A DNA stretch of 64,000 nt, taken from assembly GCF_910594005.1 (NCBI RefSeq), contig NC_057832.1, forward strand, positions 106,217,152 through 106,281,151. Direction: 5' to 3'. A program made the position numbers and the translations under genes. This stretch comes from Cervus elaphus (lineage: Eukaryota > Chordata > Mammalia > Artiodactyla > Cervidae). The notes beneath the pieces were generated by a model. That model worked only from the letters and a program-made list of their open reading frames with translations. It ran no database searches and was not told the DNA's origin. Below, one piece after another: positions 1 to 11,184 of this stretch (its first letter is position 1; each line of letters opens with the position of its first letter).

Positions 1-20
1 TGGTGCTCTCCCCACTCCCT

Positions 21-48
21 AACACACACACGCACACACACACACACG
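21..48. repeat. (CA)n microsatellite
   Basis: Alternating CA dinucleotides interrupted by a few CG steps. Simple-sequence repeat at the left edge of the window, likely length-polymorphic. Confidence 0.9.
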
Positions 49-2700
49 CCCTTATATCTGATCTCTATATGCTCCTTGTTGCAGAGTCTCAACTCTAGGT
101 GGATAAAGGTCCTTAAACAGAAGAAAAGAATATAGTTTGTGGCCTGAGACTCCTTCTTGCTGTACTTGCTTTAATGTCTCACCATATCTCCCTGAAACTG
201 GAGACCAAGGAGGTTCTTGTGGACCAGCTTGAACCAATGTGTACTGGGTTCTAGGGTAATAGTAGAAAGAGGTACTCAGGACAGAGTGATCTGAGGGGAA
301 ATTATGATGATCTTGGTTTAGGTCACTTTCCCTAAGTTTGGTGAATCTGACATTTAATCATAAAGTTAGTGGTTTCTTACAAGGTATCCCATTCTCGTAA
401 CTGTAATTCTGTGGTCTTTGGATGCTGGTTGTCACACCCTGCTGAGCTTTATTTTCTAGAGAGTCATCTTTGGTATCCTCCTTTTAAAAGAAAGTAACAA
501 CATATGTAAGCATTAAAAAAAGTCACAAAGTAAATTTAAACTACTACCTATCTATATTCCATTTTTGTCTATTTTACCACATAATATAAACATATTCTTG
601 CTATATTATAAGATATATAATTTGGGCTGTAGGGGGTGGGGCTCAAGTAACCTTCAATTTGTTACTTCTTACTTTTCTCTAACTTCCCAAGTCAGTGTCT
701 CAGTGTCTTGTTACTTATTTTATTTGTAAGTAAATAAGACATTTTTAAGCCAAGGATTTGATGTGGGCAAGTAGATGGTAGGAAGCAGGAAAATAGAGAA
801 ATCAGTTCTTTTAGCATGAATTGATACTATTAAGAATTATCTTTTAGGTTTCTTCCTGGAAAGACATGTTTCATAAAAATGTGGAGATAAAAATCTCCAC
901 CCTTATCTTACTATAATAATAATAATAATATCTATAAGCACTATCTCTTTCTTTGAATTTTTATTGTTATCTCTCTTTGAATTATTAAGATCTGATAATG
1001 TTTAGTGAAGAACCAATCTGAAAAGACACTACTGGTTCTCATTTAAAAGATATAAGAAAAGAACATGGAACACTGTTATCAAAGGCATTAATAGATTGTT
1101 GAATGAAATGGAAGGTTAAATAAGAAATCTGTTGGATATAAGCTCTTTGAAAGTATGCATTTGTAGTGGCATTGCATAATTTTACTTTCACTTTTGAATT
1201 TTATATTGAAAAATGTCTTTGTGAATAACGAGATGTTTAGGGCGATAAAGTACTCTTAGGCCAAAGAAAGAAGAAATAACTCTTTTACATGTGATGTGGA
1301 GAGAGAGCGGATGTTAGCTATCTGGATCCATTGGTGATATAAATCCATGTGGATTCATGGAGTTCTGCTTGAGAAGCAGGCGGGAATGCCAGCTGGGGAG
1401 TGTTTCTCTCTAGGGCTGCTCGAGTGCATCTATTTCATTTCAGTAGATGGGGATATGAGCAGGCTGTGTATGAGAAGTGTGACTGTCAAGTAATCAGAAC
1501 GGGTTTGATAAGGAAAGAATGCTTGTGGAGTCAGCTTGTCAAATTTATATTTTATTAAAGGGATGTCTATGTGCCCTGTCAATGGGTTTATGTTTTCTTT
1601 CAGTTTGAAGCACACCAGTGTCACCCTGATGCACGCTCCACGCTGCACAGTGCTTCTGGGGAGGTTGCTGACACTGTTGTAGAGAGGCTTTCCTGCCTCT
1701 GAACAGTTACGTGTCTTGTTCTTCATTCTGCAGCCTATGCCCCGCACAGAGTTTCAGTAGTAACAAGGGTTTGGGACCAGGCTGGTAAATGCCAGCATCA
1801 GGATTTTCCTAGCAGGTATTGGAGGAACTCAAAATTTTCTCTCTCAAATTGGAAAGCAGTGTATAATGAAAAGACAAATTAGTGCCTTTAAGAAATGTAG
1901 TGGTAATAAAACCTGTCATTGAAGGGAAATTGTCTAATTCTGAAGTAAGGTAATAAAAAAAAACTGATGTGGATAAATTTTTCTCAATTTACTATGATAG
2001 AGTTGACCTTCTTTGATGTCAACATTCAAAAGGTAAAAAAAAGTCTCTGTTTTACATAGACTGTTGATATTGGCTTAAATTTGAATTCTAGCTTACAGAG
2101 GCAATGTAAATTAAAAACAAGCAATGGAAATACCATTTCATCTTGATTAAACCATCTAAATAAAGTGATAGTGCTAATAAGCACCTGCTTTAAGAACGGA
2201 TTGTGTCTATATCTTTTGATTTCTACTCTTGCTCAAAACTGACATTCACATTCTATGCTGCCATCTGAATTTCTTGCTATTTAAAGTAAAAAAAAAATTT
2301 TTATCAGGATGGATGTTACTGTTGAGTATCTGTAGCCCTATTTTGGCAAGGAAATCAGAGCCTGGCAGCCTTTTTCAACAATTTCCTATAATGCAGGAGG
2401 GCTTAATGCCCCTATTATAGAACTGATTCTATTATACTCTCCTTTCCAGAACTAATGGAGCACTCGACTTATTCATGTTAAAGAAAATGATTAAATATGA
2501 AAAGCTTCCAGACTCTGCTTCTTGCCAGGATTAAAACTGCTCTGTCCTTTATACTGACCAGAAAAGTCACCCCTTAATTAAGTTTATTGTTATTTGTCAC
2601 CTGCCAGGAAGTTGCATGCAAAGCACATGAAAGCACATCTGTTGGAAACAATTTTAGATCTGTCTTTAAAGTCTATATTTTTGTTTTATTGTATAAATAT
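49..2700. other. unassigned AT-rich non-coding stretch
   Basis: I see no convincing gene or recognisable interspersed repeat here. The longest frame, on the minus strand at 1430-1747 (105 codons), has no family I recognise and no splice context that decides it. A short (TAA)n run lies at 912-931. The stretch at about 1590-1740 is somewhat richer in G+C than its surroundings. Ancient repeats too diverged to recognise by eye may be present. Confidence 0.5.
912..931. repeat. (TAA)n microsatellite
   Basis: About six consecutive TAA/ATA units in AT-rich sequence. Confidence 0.8.
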
Positions 2701-2704
2701 ATAT

Positions 2705-2945
2705 GTTAATAATAATGGCTAACATTTATTGAGGGCTTAAAACACGAGGATACTCTTTCAGTTCTTCATATGAATTGAGTCAAGAATTAATTCTTATTGG
2801 AAAACCGTAAGAAATATGTGCTGTTATTGTCACCATTTTATGGATGGAGAAAATAAGGCTCAGAGTTTAAGGCAGTAGTGGCATAGGGATTGAACTACTC
2901 ACCATCTAAGCTCTTAATAACCACTGTTCTTATCTATTTTTCCAT
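2705..2945 (+). repeat. MIR SINE, sense
   Basis: Follows the mammalian-wide interspersed repeat in order. It opens with 'ggctaacatttattgagggc', then has the diverged core with 'attttatggatggagaaaat' (the ancestral 'bring to zero, compare tails' region) and the 'aaggctcagag' block, and ends near 'aagctcttaataaccac'. Strongly diverged, as expected of an element that predates placental mammals. Confidence 0.75.
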
Positions 2946-3214
2946 TTAGCTAAAACATATGAAAGTGAATTAAGCTAGTGAGTTGGTAATCAACTCATTC
3001 ATTAAAAATGTATCGAGTGGTCATTTTTTGCAACATAATAATCATAACAAAGTATTACTGTAAGCTGGGTAAAATATAGTATTGGCATAGAGTATATATG
3101 AATATATAAGCACATAATTGTCATATTTGAGTTTTATGTAAATAGTTTGATAAAATCTGTGTTATAGAAAAATAACCAATGACAATGTGGATCATATTTT
3201 TCAAGGGTGGGAAA

Positions 3215-3240
3215 ATTGGAAGCAACATCTTGCTTCCAAT
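3215..3240. other. perfect 11-bp inverted repeat (hairpin)
   Basis: ATTGGAAGCAA (3215-3225) is followed by a 4-nt loop and its exact reverse complement (3230-3240). It sits at the edge of a very AT-rich run (3240-3305). No function is implied by the sequence alone. Confidence 0.8.
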
Positions 3241-3439
3241 ATTATGAATATTATATATACATTTATATATAAATTAATATATAAATTATTCATTATAAAT
3301 ATTATAATGTCCCAGGAAAGAAGTAAAAAGTTATTAAACTGCATAATTAAGATAAGTCAAAGTCTTATAGAGATAGATTCTATAGCATTTGGTCACTAAT
3401 TATACATGAGAGAGTCTAGAGAAAAAATATCGCTGATAA

Positions 3440-3711
3440 CCCTGATCTTCAAAACCTGAATGAGTAAGAGAAAGGTGATGATATTGATTGATGTAGGAAG
3501 CAAGGATCAAGACAAAGTTTGAGGATGTTCATGATGAGTTTAGTGTTGAGGTACAGTTTTGGGGAGGTCTCCTGAATGTAGCTGAACAGGTGTAAAGATC
3601 AGGAAGATAAGAGACAAATTTCCAGGAATCATCCATGGAATTAAAAATTGAAACTGTACAAGGACATTGTATTAAGGACTGAAGTATAGAAAAATTGAGG
3701 GAAAAGAGAGT
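3440..3711 (-). repeat. L2 LINE fragment, antisense (left part)
   Basis: Purine-rich plus strand matching the antisense of the L2 body as I know it. Landmarks are 'gaggatgttcatgatgagtt', 'ggggaggtctcctgaatgta' and 'ctgaacaggtgtaaagatca'. The same L2 resumes beyond the BovB insertion at 3714. Highly diverged and non-coding. Confidence 0.55.
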
Positions 3712-3713
3712 GA

Positions 3714-4108
3714 GTAAGCTGAACACTGAAGAGTTGATGCTTTTGAACTGTGGTGTTGGAGAAGACTCTTGAGAGTCTCTTGGACTGCAAGGAGATCCAA
3801 CCAGTCCATCCTAAAGGAAATCGGTCCTGAATATTCACTGGAAGGACTGCTGCTGAGGCTGAAGCTGTGATACTTTGGCCACCTGATGCGAAGAACTGAC
3901 TCACTGGAAAAGACCCTGATGCTCGGAAAGATTGAAGGCAGGAGGAGAAGGGGATGACAGAGGATGAGATAGCTGAATGGCATCACCGATTCAATGAACA
4001 TGAGTTTGAGTAAACTCTGGGAGTTGGCAATGGACAGGGAGGCCTGGCATGCTGCAGTCCATGGGGTTGCAAAGAGTCAAACATGACTGAGCAACTGAAT
4101 TGAAATAA
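3714..4108 (+). mobile_element. BovB (RTE-class LINE) 3' fragment, sense
   Basis: Sense orientation. The plus strand carries the remnants of the BovB C-terminal reading frame, from the 'gctttt gaactgtggtg' segment through the 'ctgatg ctcggaaag' segment to the 3' tail 'gactgagcaactgaattgaa'. The frame is broken by several stops. 5'-truncated, about 395 bp. It interrupts an older antisense L2. Confidence 0.92.
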
Positions 4109-4800
4109 ACTGAAAAGTGAGTAGTTGTCAAAAAGGTGGAAAGTCCATCAACTGAGTTTATGGCATGGGAGTGATGTCACCATTTTCATAAACAGTAACT
4201 GTTCAACAGGGTGCTGCTTCAGAAAAGTAAAGGTAGTATAAAGTGGTCACTGGACTGTTATCAGTAACAATTAGGGATTTTTTAATACTGTGATTAAAGA
4301 TTCTGTGTCATAAGTTGAGGAATGATTAGAAGGAGAATTGGAAGCAGAGTGTAATCAATATTTTAGTTTAGTAGAAAATAAATTGGATTGAGGTCAATTA
4401 GCATTTTATTTTTTATAAGGACAATTTTATTTTTATAGGAAATGACTGAACGTTTATGAAGAAGTCTAACGAACAGACAAATTGAAGGTGTGTATGTAAA
4501 GACCATGGAGGCAGTTCCTATAGAACATGACATAGGTAGGATCAAGTAAAGTTTGAAGGGCTTTGAAAATTAACAAGAATATTTCTTGTCTTCTGAGATA
4601 AAATGGTTACATAATGAACAGTTATAGAAACACATTGAAGTTGATGGCAGATAAGCTGATGGAGTTCTTTTGGGATGGTTAATCTTTCATCAAAGGAGAA
4701 GGTGAGATCAAGCAGTGATATGAAGAGCCATATGTTCCATCACAAGAGAGCAACTCTATGTAGGAAAACACAGATTCAACTAAGAAAATCTAGGTGAGTT
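4109..4800 (-). repeat. L2 LINE fragment, antisense (continuation)
   Basis: Continues the L2 at 3440-3711 after the BovB. Recognisable blocks run in consensus order: 'gtttatggcatgggagtgat', 'aacagtaactgttcaacagg' and 'aatgattagaaggagaattg'. The right boundary is uncertain. The next recognisable L2 block (7995) probably belongs to the same element, split by the L1 cluster at 5335-7975. Confidence 0.5.
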
Positions 4801-5334
4801 ATTTACAGTTACATTTGAGATAGCAGATAGCATGAATTTGTAATGCACCCAGTTGGTTGCTTTATTTCTATCTATATCTTCATTGCTTTGGAGATTTGCA
4901 TTAAAAGCTGGATAATAGAAAATGTTTACTTTGGCTGAAAATTGTCATTGAAAATTAAACATACCAGATACCAAGCAAAAGAGAAAAAGGTCTTGATCTC
5001 TAGGGAGAAGATTTGATATAATCAACCTGAAGCTCAGTCTTGATATAGATATGAACAGAAAATTTTAAGAATTGTAAATCATTGAGGAGTAGGAATAATT
5101 CTGAAGCTAAATTGAAAGTTTAAAACAACATATGAAGTGGTGAAGGTAGAATACTCCATCCATCCAGAGAGAATTTTCAGTACTTGAGATTTAGGCAAAG
5201 AAGCATTTTGAGCTAAGCTGAAACAAATTGGTGTTGAAAATGATAATGTGTGTGCATATTTTCATGAAGAAAAAGATATAAGAAGGACCAGTAGGAAAAT
5301 TGATTTTACTTTAATAGAATTGTCAAATTCAAGG
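4801..5334. other. unassigned stretch, possibly L2 remnant
   Basis: AT-rich with a purine-biased plus strand like the L2 sequence on its left, but without a block I can match. No gene seen. Confidence 0.4.
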
Positions 5335-6490
5335 ACACAAAGATTTAATTTTAGGTTTTATTCTATAAATTTTATGGATTTAGCTCTTATATTCAAGTCT
5401 ATTATCTATTTTTAGTTAGCTTTTGAGTTTGGTGTGAGGTAGGGGTCCAAATTCTTTCTTTTATATGTAGACATACAGCTGTCCTAGTACAATTTGTTGA
5501 AAAGTCAATTGTTTCCCCAACATAGTTTTCTTGCTATGCTTGTCAAATTCAATTCGGTGTAAATGTAATCTATATCTGAATTCTTCATGCAAATTCATTG
5601 ATGTATATGTATATCCTTATGTCAGTACCACACTGTCTTGATTACTATAGCTTTCTCGTTAGTTTTGAAACTAGGAAACATGAATCCATCAACAATCCAT
5701 TGTTACCTTCTTTTCAAAGTTGTTTGGACTGTTTTGGGTCTCTTGAATTTCCATGTGAATTTTAGAATCATTCTGTCATTTTCTGCAAAAAAAGTCTTGT
5801 TATTTATTTTTAAATCGGTTTTCTATTTTCCAGTTCATTTATCTCTTCTCTAATCTTTATCATTTTGTTCTGCTTGCTTGAGTTTGGTTTGTTCTTCCTT
5901 TTCCAGTCTTTTAAGGTGGAAATTTAAGTTACTGATTTGAGATTTAAAAAAATTTTTTAGTATGCTGCTGCTAAGTCGCTTCAGTCATGTCCAACTCTGT
6001 GCGACCCCATAGACGGCAGCCCACCAGGCTCCCCCGTCCCTGGGATTCTCCAGGCAATAACAGTGGAGTGGGTTGCCATTTCCTTCTCCAATGCAGGAAA
6101 GTAAAAAGTGAAAGCGAAGTCACTCAGTTGTGTCTGATACCTAGCGACCCCATGGACTGCAGCCTACCAGGCTCCACCGTCCATGGGATTTTCCAGGCAA
6201 GAGTACTGGAGTATAGGCATTTATAAATATAAATTTGCCTTTATGTATACATTCCCAAGGCTTTTGTATTTGTTTTAATCTCAAAGTATTTTATAATTTC
6301 CTATGTGGTTTCCTCTTTGGTCCATTGCGCATTTAGGAATGTGTTGTTTAATTTCAATTTAGTTTTCAATTTCTAATTAATTTTGTTACTTATTTCTAAT
6401 ATCATTTCATGTGGTCAGAGAACATACTTTGTATTAATCTAGCCTTTCAATTTCATCAAGGCTTATTTTAAAGACTAGTATCTGTTCCAT
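5335..6490 (-). mobile_element. old L1 (L1M-like) ORF2 fragment, antisense
   Basis: The plus strand is the antisense of L1 ORF2. 'gtcagtaccacactgtcttg' near 5620 corresponds to the conserved Y-Y-K-A-T segment, and it is followed leftwards by the downstream C-terminal region. Beyond an apparent internal deletion (about 5800) the sequence jumps to the region 5' of the RT domain ('tttatctcttctctaatctt'). It resumes after the Bov-A2 at 5963 with 'cctctttggtccattgcgca'. Many indels and no open frame. Confidence 0.75.
5963..6212 (-). mobile_element. Bov-A2 SINE (dimer), antisense
   Basis: Two consecutive Bov-A units in antisense. Each starts with the 'gtgtctgactcttagcgacc'-like motif and contains 'ccaggctcc..cgtcc..gggattctccaggcaa'. 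The units meet near 6100 at 'aagtgaaagcgaagtcactc'. It lacks the tRNA-like head that distinguishes Bov-tA. It lies inside the antisense L1. Confidence 0.92.
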
Positions 6491-7295
6491 ATATATTCTG
6501 ATCTTGTTCCAAGATTGGTTCAAAATATAAAAACAAGTCAATATGATTCATTATATTAACAGAAAAGAACAAAAAGCACATGATCATTTCAATTGGAAAG
6601 CATTTGAAAGAATCCAACACATTTCAATATGAAAACCCTAGGAAAAACTAGAAATAGAAGGGCACTTGTTTAATTTGATAAAGTTTACTTAAAAACCCAT
6701 AACTAGCATACTTATTGTTGACTGGATTCTTTACTACAGAGACCACAAATAAGACAGGAATGTCTGCTGTCTCGACTTCATTGTACTTGAGTTCTATACG
6801 GAGTAATTAAGAGAGAAAAGGAAATTAAAAGTATGCAAAATGAAAAGCAAGAAGTAAAGCTCTTTATTTGAAGAAGAGCTTCTTCAACAGGGAAAATCTA
6901 TGAGACCTAGTAAGATAATTGATCAAGGTTTCAAAATCAATAAAAAAAATATTGTATATACAATATATTGTATATACAATATACAAAAATCAATTGTATT
7001 CTATACACTTTAATGAACAATCTGAAAATGAAATTCATAAAACTATCTCATTTACACTAGCAGCAAAAATAATAAAATACTTAGGAATAAATTTAATAAA
7101 AGAAGTACAAAACATTATGAAAACTAGAGAACATTGTTGAGAGCCATTTAAACATGATCTTAAAAAAAGGGAAAATTCACATGTTCATGGATTTAAAGAC
7201 TTAATATTGTTAAGATGGAACTACTCCCCATACTGACTTGCAGAGTCAACACAATCAAAATGAGAATCCTTCAAAATAACTGTCTAATGATTTGC
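6491..7295 (+). mobile_element. old L1 (L1M-like) ORF2 fragment, sense
   Basis: Degenerate sense-strand L1 ORF2. Around 6590 it decodes to remnants of the region upstream of the catalytic box. Around 7010-7110 it decodes to the segment that follows it ('ctagcagcaaaaataataaa', then 'ttaggaataaatttaataaa'). Orientation is opposite to the L1 immediately on its left, so the pair is either an internally inverted copy or two separate insertions. Confidence 0.7.
6949..6982. repeat. 34-bp perfect palindrome
   Basis: Two overlapping units of ATATTGTATATACAATAT, each itself a perfect palindrome. Together they make a 34-bp segment identical to its own reverse complement. It lies inside the sense L1 fragment and is AT-only except for the G/C of each TTGTA/TACAA. 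Confidence 0.9.
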
Positions 7296-7489
7296 TGTCT
7301 CCTCTCCATGTTCTTGCATTCTTTTTCTCTCTCTCGCTTTTGTCAACATACCTTTAATCATTTCTGCCCCATTTTTTAACTTTCAAGCCCAAGCTAAGAT
7401 GTGATTTGAAGGAATATAGTCTGCCAGATGAACTAAGAGTGGAAAGTGTGCACAGTTAAAAAATACTTATTCTCTGATTCTGTTTTGTT

Positions 7490-7975
7490 TTAAACAGCTC
7501 ATACATTTCATATACTAAATAATTCACTCATTGAAAGCATGCAAATCAATGGTTTTGAATATATTCACATTGTTGTGCAGTCATCACTATAATCTAATTT
7601 TACATTTTTATCTCTCAAAAGAAACCTTGTACACATTTTCATTCACTCTGTGTTCTCCATTCTAAACCCACTCAAAGCAAGCACTAATTTATTTCTGTCT
7701 GTACACAGTTGCCTTTTCTGGATATTTTATATAAATGTAATTATACAATTTGTGGTCTCTGTGACTGTATTTTTTTCACTAGGCATAATGTTTCCTGATT
7801 TCATCCATGTTCTGGCATTTGTTTGTATTCCATTCCATTGCAGTACTCAATAATTTTTAACTGCATGGGTATACCACATTTTGTTGATTCATTGATTAGA
7901 AGATAGACATTTTGTTGATTACACTTTTTGGTGATTCTGAAATTGTTTTCTGTTTTTATACCTTCTGTGAAAAAA
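7490..7975 (-). mobile_element. old L1 3' end, antisense
   Basis: Matches the antisense of the L1M 3' region. Blocks in order are 'attgttgtgcagtcatcact', 'tttctgtctgtacacagttg', 'tctggatattttatataaat', 'ttcactaggcataatgtttc' and 'gggtataccacattttgttg'. Non-coding. Confidence 0.8.
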
Positions 7976-7994
7976 AAAACCAATGTGATTCACT

Positions 7995-8700
7995 ATGAGG
8001 AAGTTCACTATAAGGGGTTGAAGGTTTGAGGACAAAAGGGAAAATATAAATTATTTAGGGGAGTAAAAGACTGAATGGCCTGAGAACTGTTGCAGAATTG
8101 GGTGACTTGTTGGGCCCACTTGGTTTTAGTGATCAGGAATTTAAAGTGAGACTGATTTTGTCTTTTCTGTCTGACTTCAGCTACTCAAGGGCTTGAGAAA
8201 AAAGTGGATGAAGAGTTGATTAGAATCAACATTGGGGATTTTACAGACATGTTCAGTGGAGAGAGAGGAAAATGAGAGTTGAGTGTGAATGCAGGGTGTT
8301 AGTGTGGTGGCAGAATGGAAATTTATCCTGGGAAAGAAAGAACAGTAACAGCAGGATGGAGAGAGCCAAGAAGCATGAACTGAAAAGGTGAGAGGTGGTG
8401 GATGAAGAGGGTGATGCTTGATATTTGGATAATAGAGAGTATGCTGCAAGTGGTAATGCCAGCTTCAAGGCAGTTCAACCATGGGAATCAGTGCTGGAGG
8501 TTGGGTGAAGGCAAAGGTCATTGTAGGAGAGGAGTTCAATGAATCAACAGGCTGAGGTATTTAATGAGCATCTATCTTGATATTAAAAGTATCAATATTT
8601 ATGAAGTTTTTAGAGAGGGGTGGGGATAGGTACAGCGATCCATGGGCTATATCTTCAAAGATTTAGGTGATTAATTTCTTTAGAGACCTAGAAAAAGGGA
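7995..8700 (-). repeat. L2 LINE fragment, antisense
   Basis: Purine-rich plus strand. It carries 'gttgaaggtttgaggacaaa', 'gagtaaaagactgaatggcc', 'gggcccacttggttttagtg' and 'aggaatttaaagtgagactg', which is the antisense order toward the L2 5' region. It lies downstream (toward the element's 5' end) of the blocks at 3440-4800, so these are probably one L2 split by the L1 cluster. Confidence 0.6.
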
Positions 8701-8919
8701 TGGGTTTTTAAGGCTATGTGAAGAACAATGATAAGTATGCACACCTGAAAGAATTGCATGGAGAGAAATTTCCTCAGGAGCAGCCTTGCTTGGGTTCAAA
8801 GAAGAAGTTGAAGATATTTAAGATTTTTCAGTTGACTGGTCCAGAGGGCACAGTGACTGAGTGTGGTAATTGGAGGGTGAAATATGAGATTGGGTCAATT
8901 CAGACTTCATAAACAATGT

Positions 8920-9138
8920 CAGTCAGTTTAGTTCAGTTCAGTTGCTCAGTCATGTCCAACTCTTTGTGACCCCATGGACTGCAGCACTCCAGGCTTCCCT
9001 GTCCCTCACCAACTCCCAGAGCTTACTCAAACTCATATCCATCAAGTCGGTGATGCCATCCAACCATCTCATCCTCTGTCATCCCGTTCTGCTTCCGCCT
9101 TCAATCTTTCCCAGCATCAGGGTCTTTTTCAATGAACA
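8920..9138 (-). mobile_element. BovB 3' end, antisense, with TSD
   Basis: Antisense BovB 3' terminus beginning with the '(cagtt)n' tail and 'gctcagtcatgtccaactct'. It is truncated after 'ccagcatcagggtc'. It is flanked by an exact 11-bp duplication ATAAACAATGT at 8909-8919 and 9139-9149, which fixes both ends. Confidence 0.95.
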
Positions 9139-9180
9139 ATAAACAATGTGGGCAAGATAATCATGTGATGAGAGAGAACC

Positions 9181-9396
9181 TGCTGCTGCTGCTTAGTCAC
9201 TTAGTTGTGTCTGACTCTTTGCAGCCTCATGGACTCTAGCCCACCAAGCTCCTCTGTCCATGGGATTCTCCAGGCAAGAATACTGGAATGGATTGCCATG
9301 CCCTCCTCCAGGGGATTTTCCCAACCCAGGGGTCTAACCTGAGCCTCCTGCATTGGCCAGCAGGTTCTTTACCACTAGTGCCACCTGGGAAGCCCC
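9181..9396 (-). mobile_element. Bov-tA SINE, antisense
   Basis: Reads as the reverse of tRNA-head plus Bov-A. It opens with 'gttgtgtctgactctttgc' and contains 'ccaggcaagaatactggaat'. It ends with the antisense A/B-box head, with 'ggttctttaccactagtgcc' followed by 'acctgggaagcccc'. Confidence 0.93.
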
Positions 9397-10045
9397 AGGT
9401 AACCTGGGGATCCCGTATTTTCTATGGTGACTGACATAAAAAGGGACAGGGGTCTTGGTGGGATTATTTCTGATGATCTCTGAGACAGATTTGAACACCG
9501 ATACTATAACTGTTGAGGAAGGGAGGAGGGCTGCAGGAGCACATAAAGTTCTGTTTTCATCCCTTGGCATCTTCTTTCAAAGGCAGCTTTAAGAACCCAA
9601 AAAGGGTCACAACAAACAGAACTCTGTGAGAGCTCCATTACCTTTGATGCTACTGAGGCTGAAATTTTATTTTAAGAAAGGAAAGGAAGTCATGAGGAAA
9701 ACTATTCTGTACATCATTCTGAACATCAGTGAAAAGATGCTTGGTGAAATGCAAGTGGCTGAAATGTTAGCAAATGTGCTCAAACAATATTTGAGGTTAA
9801 AATATCAAATAAAATTAAATATAAGGCTTAATAAAATATGGATCATAAGACCTTAGAAAGCAGAATTAGAAATGCTCAGTGGTCTCACAAATCAATAAGA
9901 ATAATAGCAACACTGCAGTCTAAATAAAAATAATCATTAAATATCAGAAACAAAAAAGTCAATAAAAAATAAGACAAACAAAAATATTCAACACAACTGC
10001 TACTCACAGAATTACATAATAAAATGCCATACACATGCTTCCTTT
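9397..10045. other. unassigned stretch
   Basis: No gene or recognisable repeat. The 9850-10045 part is A-rich on the plus strand and may belong to the L1 3' sequence that is recognisable from 10310. Confidence 0.4.
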
Positions 10046-10057
10046 AACATATCGCAA

Positions 10058-10160
10058 GTTCAGTTCAGTTCTGTCACTCAGTTGTGTCTGGCTCTTTGTG
10101 ACCCCATGGACTGCAGCATGCCAGGCTTCCCTGTCCATCACTAACTCCCTATCCAACACC
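10058..10160 (-). mobile_element. very short BovB 3' end, antisense, with TSD
   Basis: About 100 bp of the BovB 3' terminus, from the '(cagtt)n' tail to 'ctgtccatcactaactccct'. The flanks are AACATATCGCAA (10046-10057) and AACATATTGCAA (10161-10172), a 12-bp TSD with one mismatch. A severely 5'-truncated but bona fide insertion. Confidence 0.93.
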
Positions 10161-10309
10161 AACATATTGCAAACTTGCAAATATATTATATTTGACAGAT
10201 ATATAAATATTATTCTATATTAGTGTTTTATGAATATATTCATTCATATATTTATGTATATATATTAAAATTTTTGTATATTGTATGTATATGTTCAGTA
10301 GCAGGCAGA

Positions 10310-10675
10310 AAAGTGATATCTCTCATGTGTTTCTGAGGAGAGTGGGGAGTTAATTTGTAAAATGTTTGCAGCAATAGACTTTATGTACCAAGAGTATTTA
10401 AAATGCTTATGTACTTTGACCCCTTAAGTCCACTTTTGGAATATATCTTAAGGAAATATAAGATGTATACTCAAAGATTTATTTTTGTGCATACTAATTG
10501 CAACATCATAAAACTAAAATATTGGAACTACTCTAAATATCCAAATAGCAGGCGAAAAACTGGAGTATTTAAACCTCAATGTCTATTAATGGCTATTGGA
10601 CAATGCTGGCAGTGTTTTAAATAAATTTTATGATATAATATTGGATGCACATGAAAGGAAAAACAATTTTTATTA
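10310..10675 (+). mobile_element. L1-like 3' region, sense
   Basis: Landmarks follow the order of an old L1 3' region: 'tgtactttgaccccttaagt', then 'aatatatcttaaggaaatat', then the 'gcatactaattgcaacatca' and 'tattggaactactctaaata' blocks. It is diverged and the subfamily is not assigned. Confidence 0.6.
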
Positions 10676-10679
10676 CAAA

Positions 10680-10716
10680 AGAATCTGACATGAGTGAGCG
10701 ACTGAACAACAACAAT
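10680..10716 (+). mobile_element. Bov-tA/BovB 3' tail scrap
   Basis: About 37 bp corresponding to the common 3' tail 'gaatctgacatgagtgagcg' followed by 'actgaacaacaacaa'. BovB and Bov-A share this tail, so the source cannot be decided. Confidence 0.65.
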
Positions 10717-10861
10717 ATATCTATAAACATATTATGCCTTAGGCGTTTGAAAATCATAGCAAATTCAGTCCAAGGAACTAATATATCTCTGAGCTTATAT
10801 GGAAGTACTTCAACATAAGGAAGCTATGTTTTGAAGCCATCCATCCCATGGCTTCAATCCC

Positions 10862-11008
10862 ATGGTTGGATGGCATCACTGACTCAGTGGACATAAGTTT
10901 GAGCAAACTCAGGGAGATAATGAAGGACAGAGGAGCCTGGTGTGCTGCAGTTCATGGGAGGTCACAAAGAGTCAGACAGGACTTTAGCGACTGAATAAGA
11001 ACAACATA
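10862..11008 (+). mobile_element. BovB 3' end, sense, with foldback at 5' junction
   Basis: About 147 bp of sense BovB, from 'ttggatggcatcactgactc' to the tail 'gcgactgaataagaacaac'. Immediately upstream is a 10-bp perfect inverted repeat: TTGAAGCCAT at 10831-10840 and ATGGCTTCAA at 10848-10857. The motif ATCCCATGG also occurs twice there. This may mark how the 5' end of the cDNA was joined. Confidence 0.85.
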
Positions 11009-11184
11009 ATTTGATGCATAATTAAAAGAACATGCATGAACCACCTAACAACTTCAGGATTGGAATGTTTTCAAATATCTCTGAAGTTATCTACAGGACT
11101 CTTGCCTATCCCACCAATACCTAAAAGCATATCCCTAATTTCGTGATCATAACAAATGTACAAAAAAACACCCAAATCATAATA

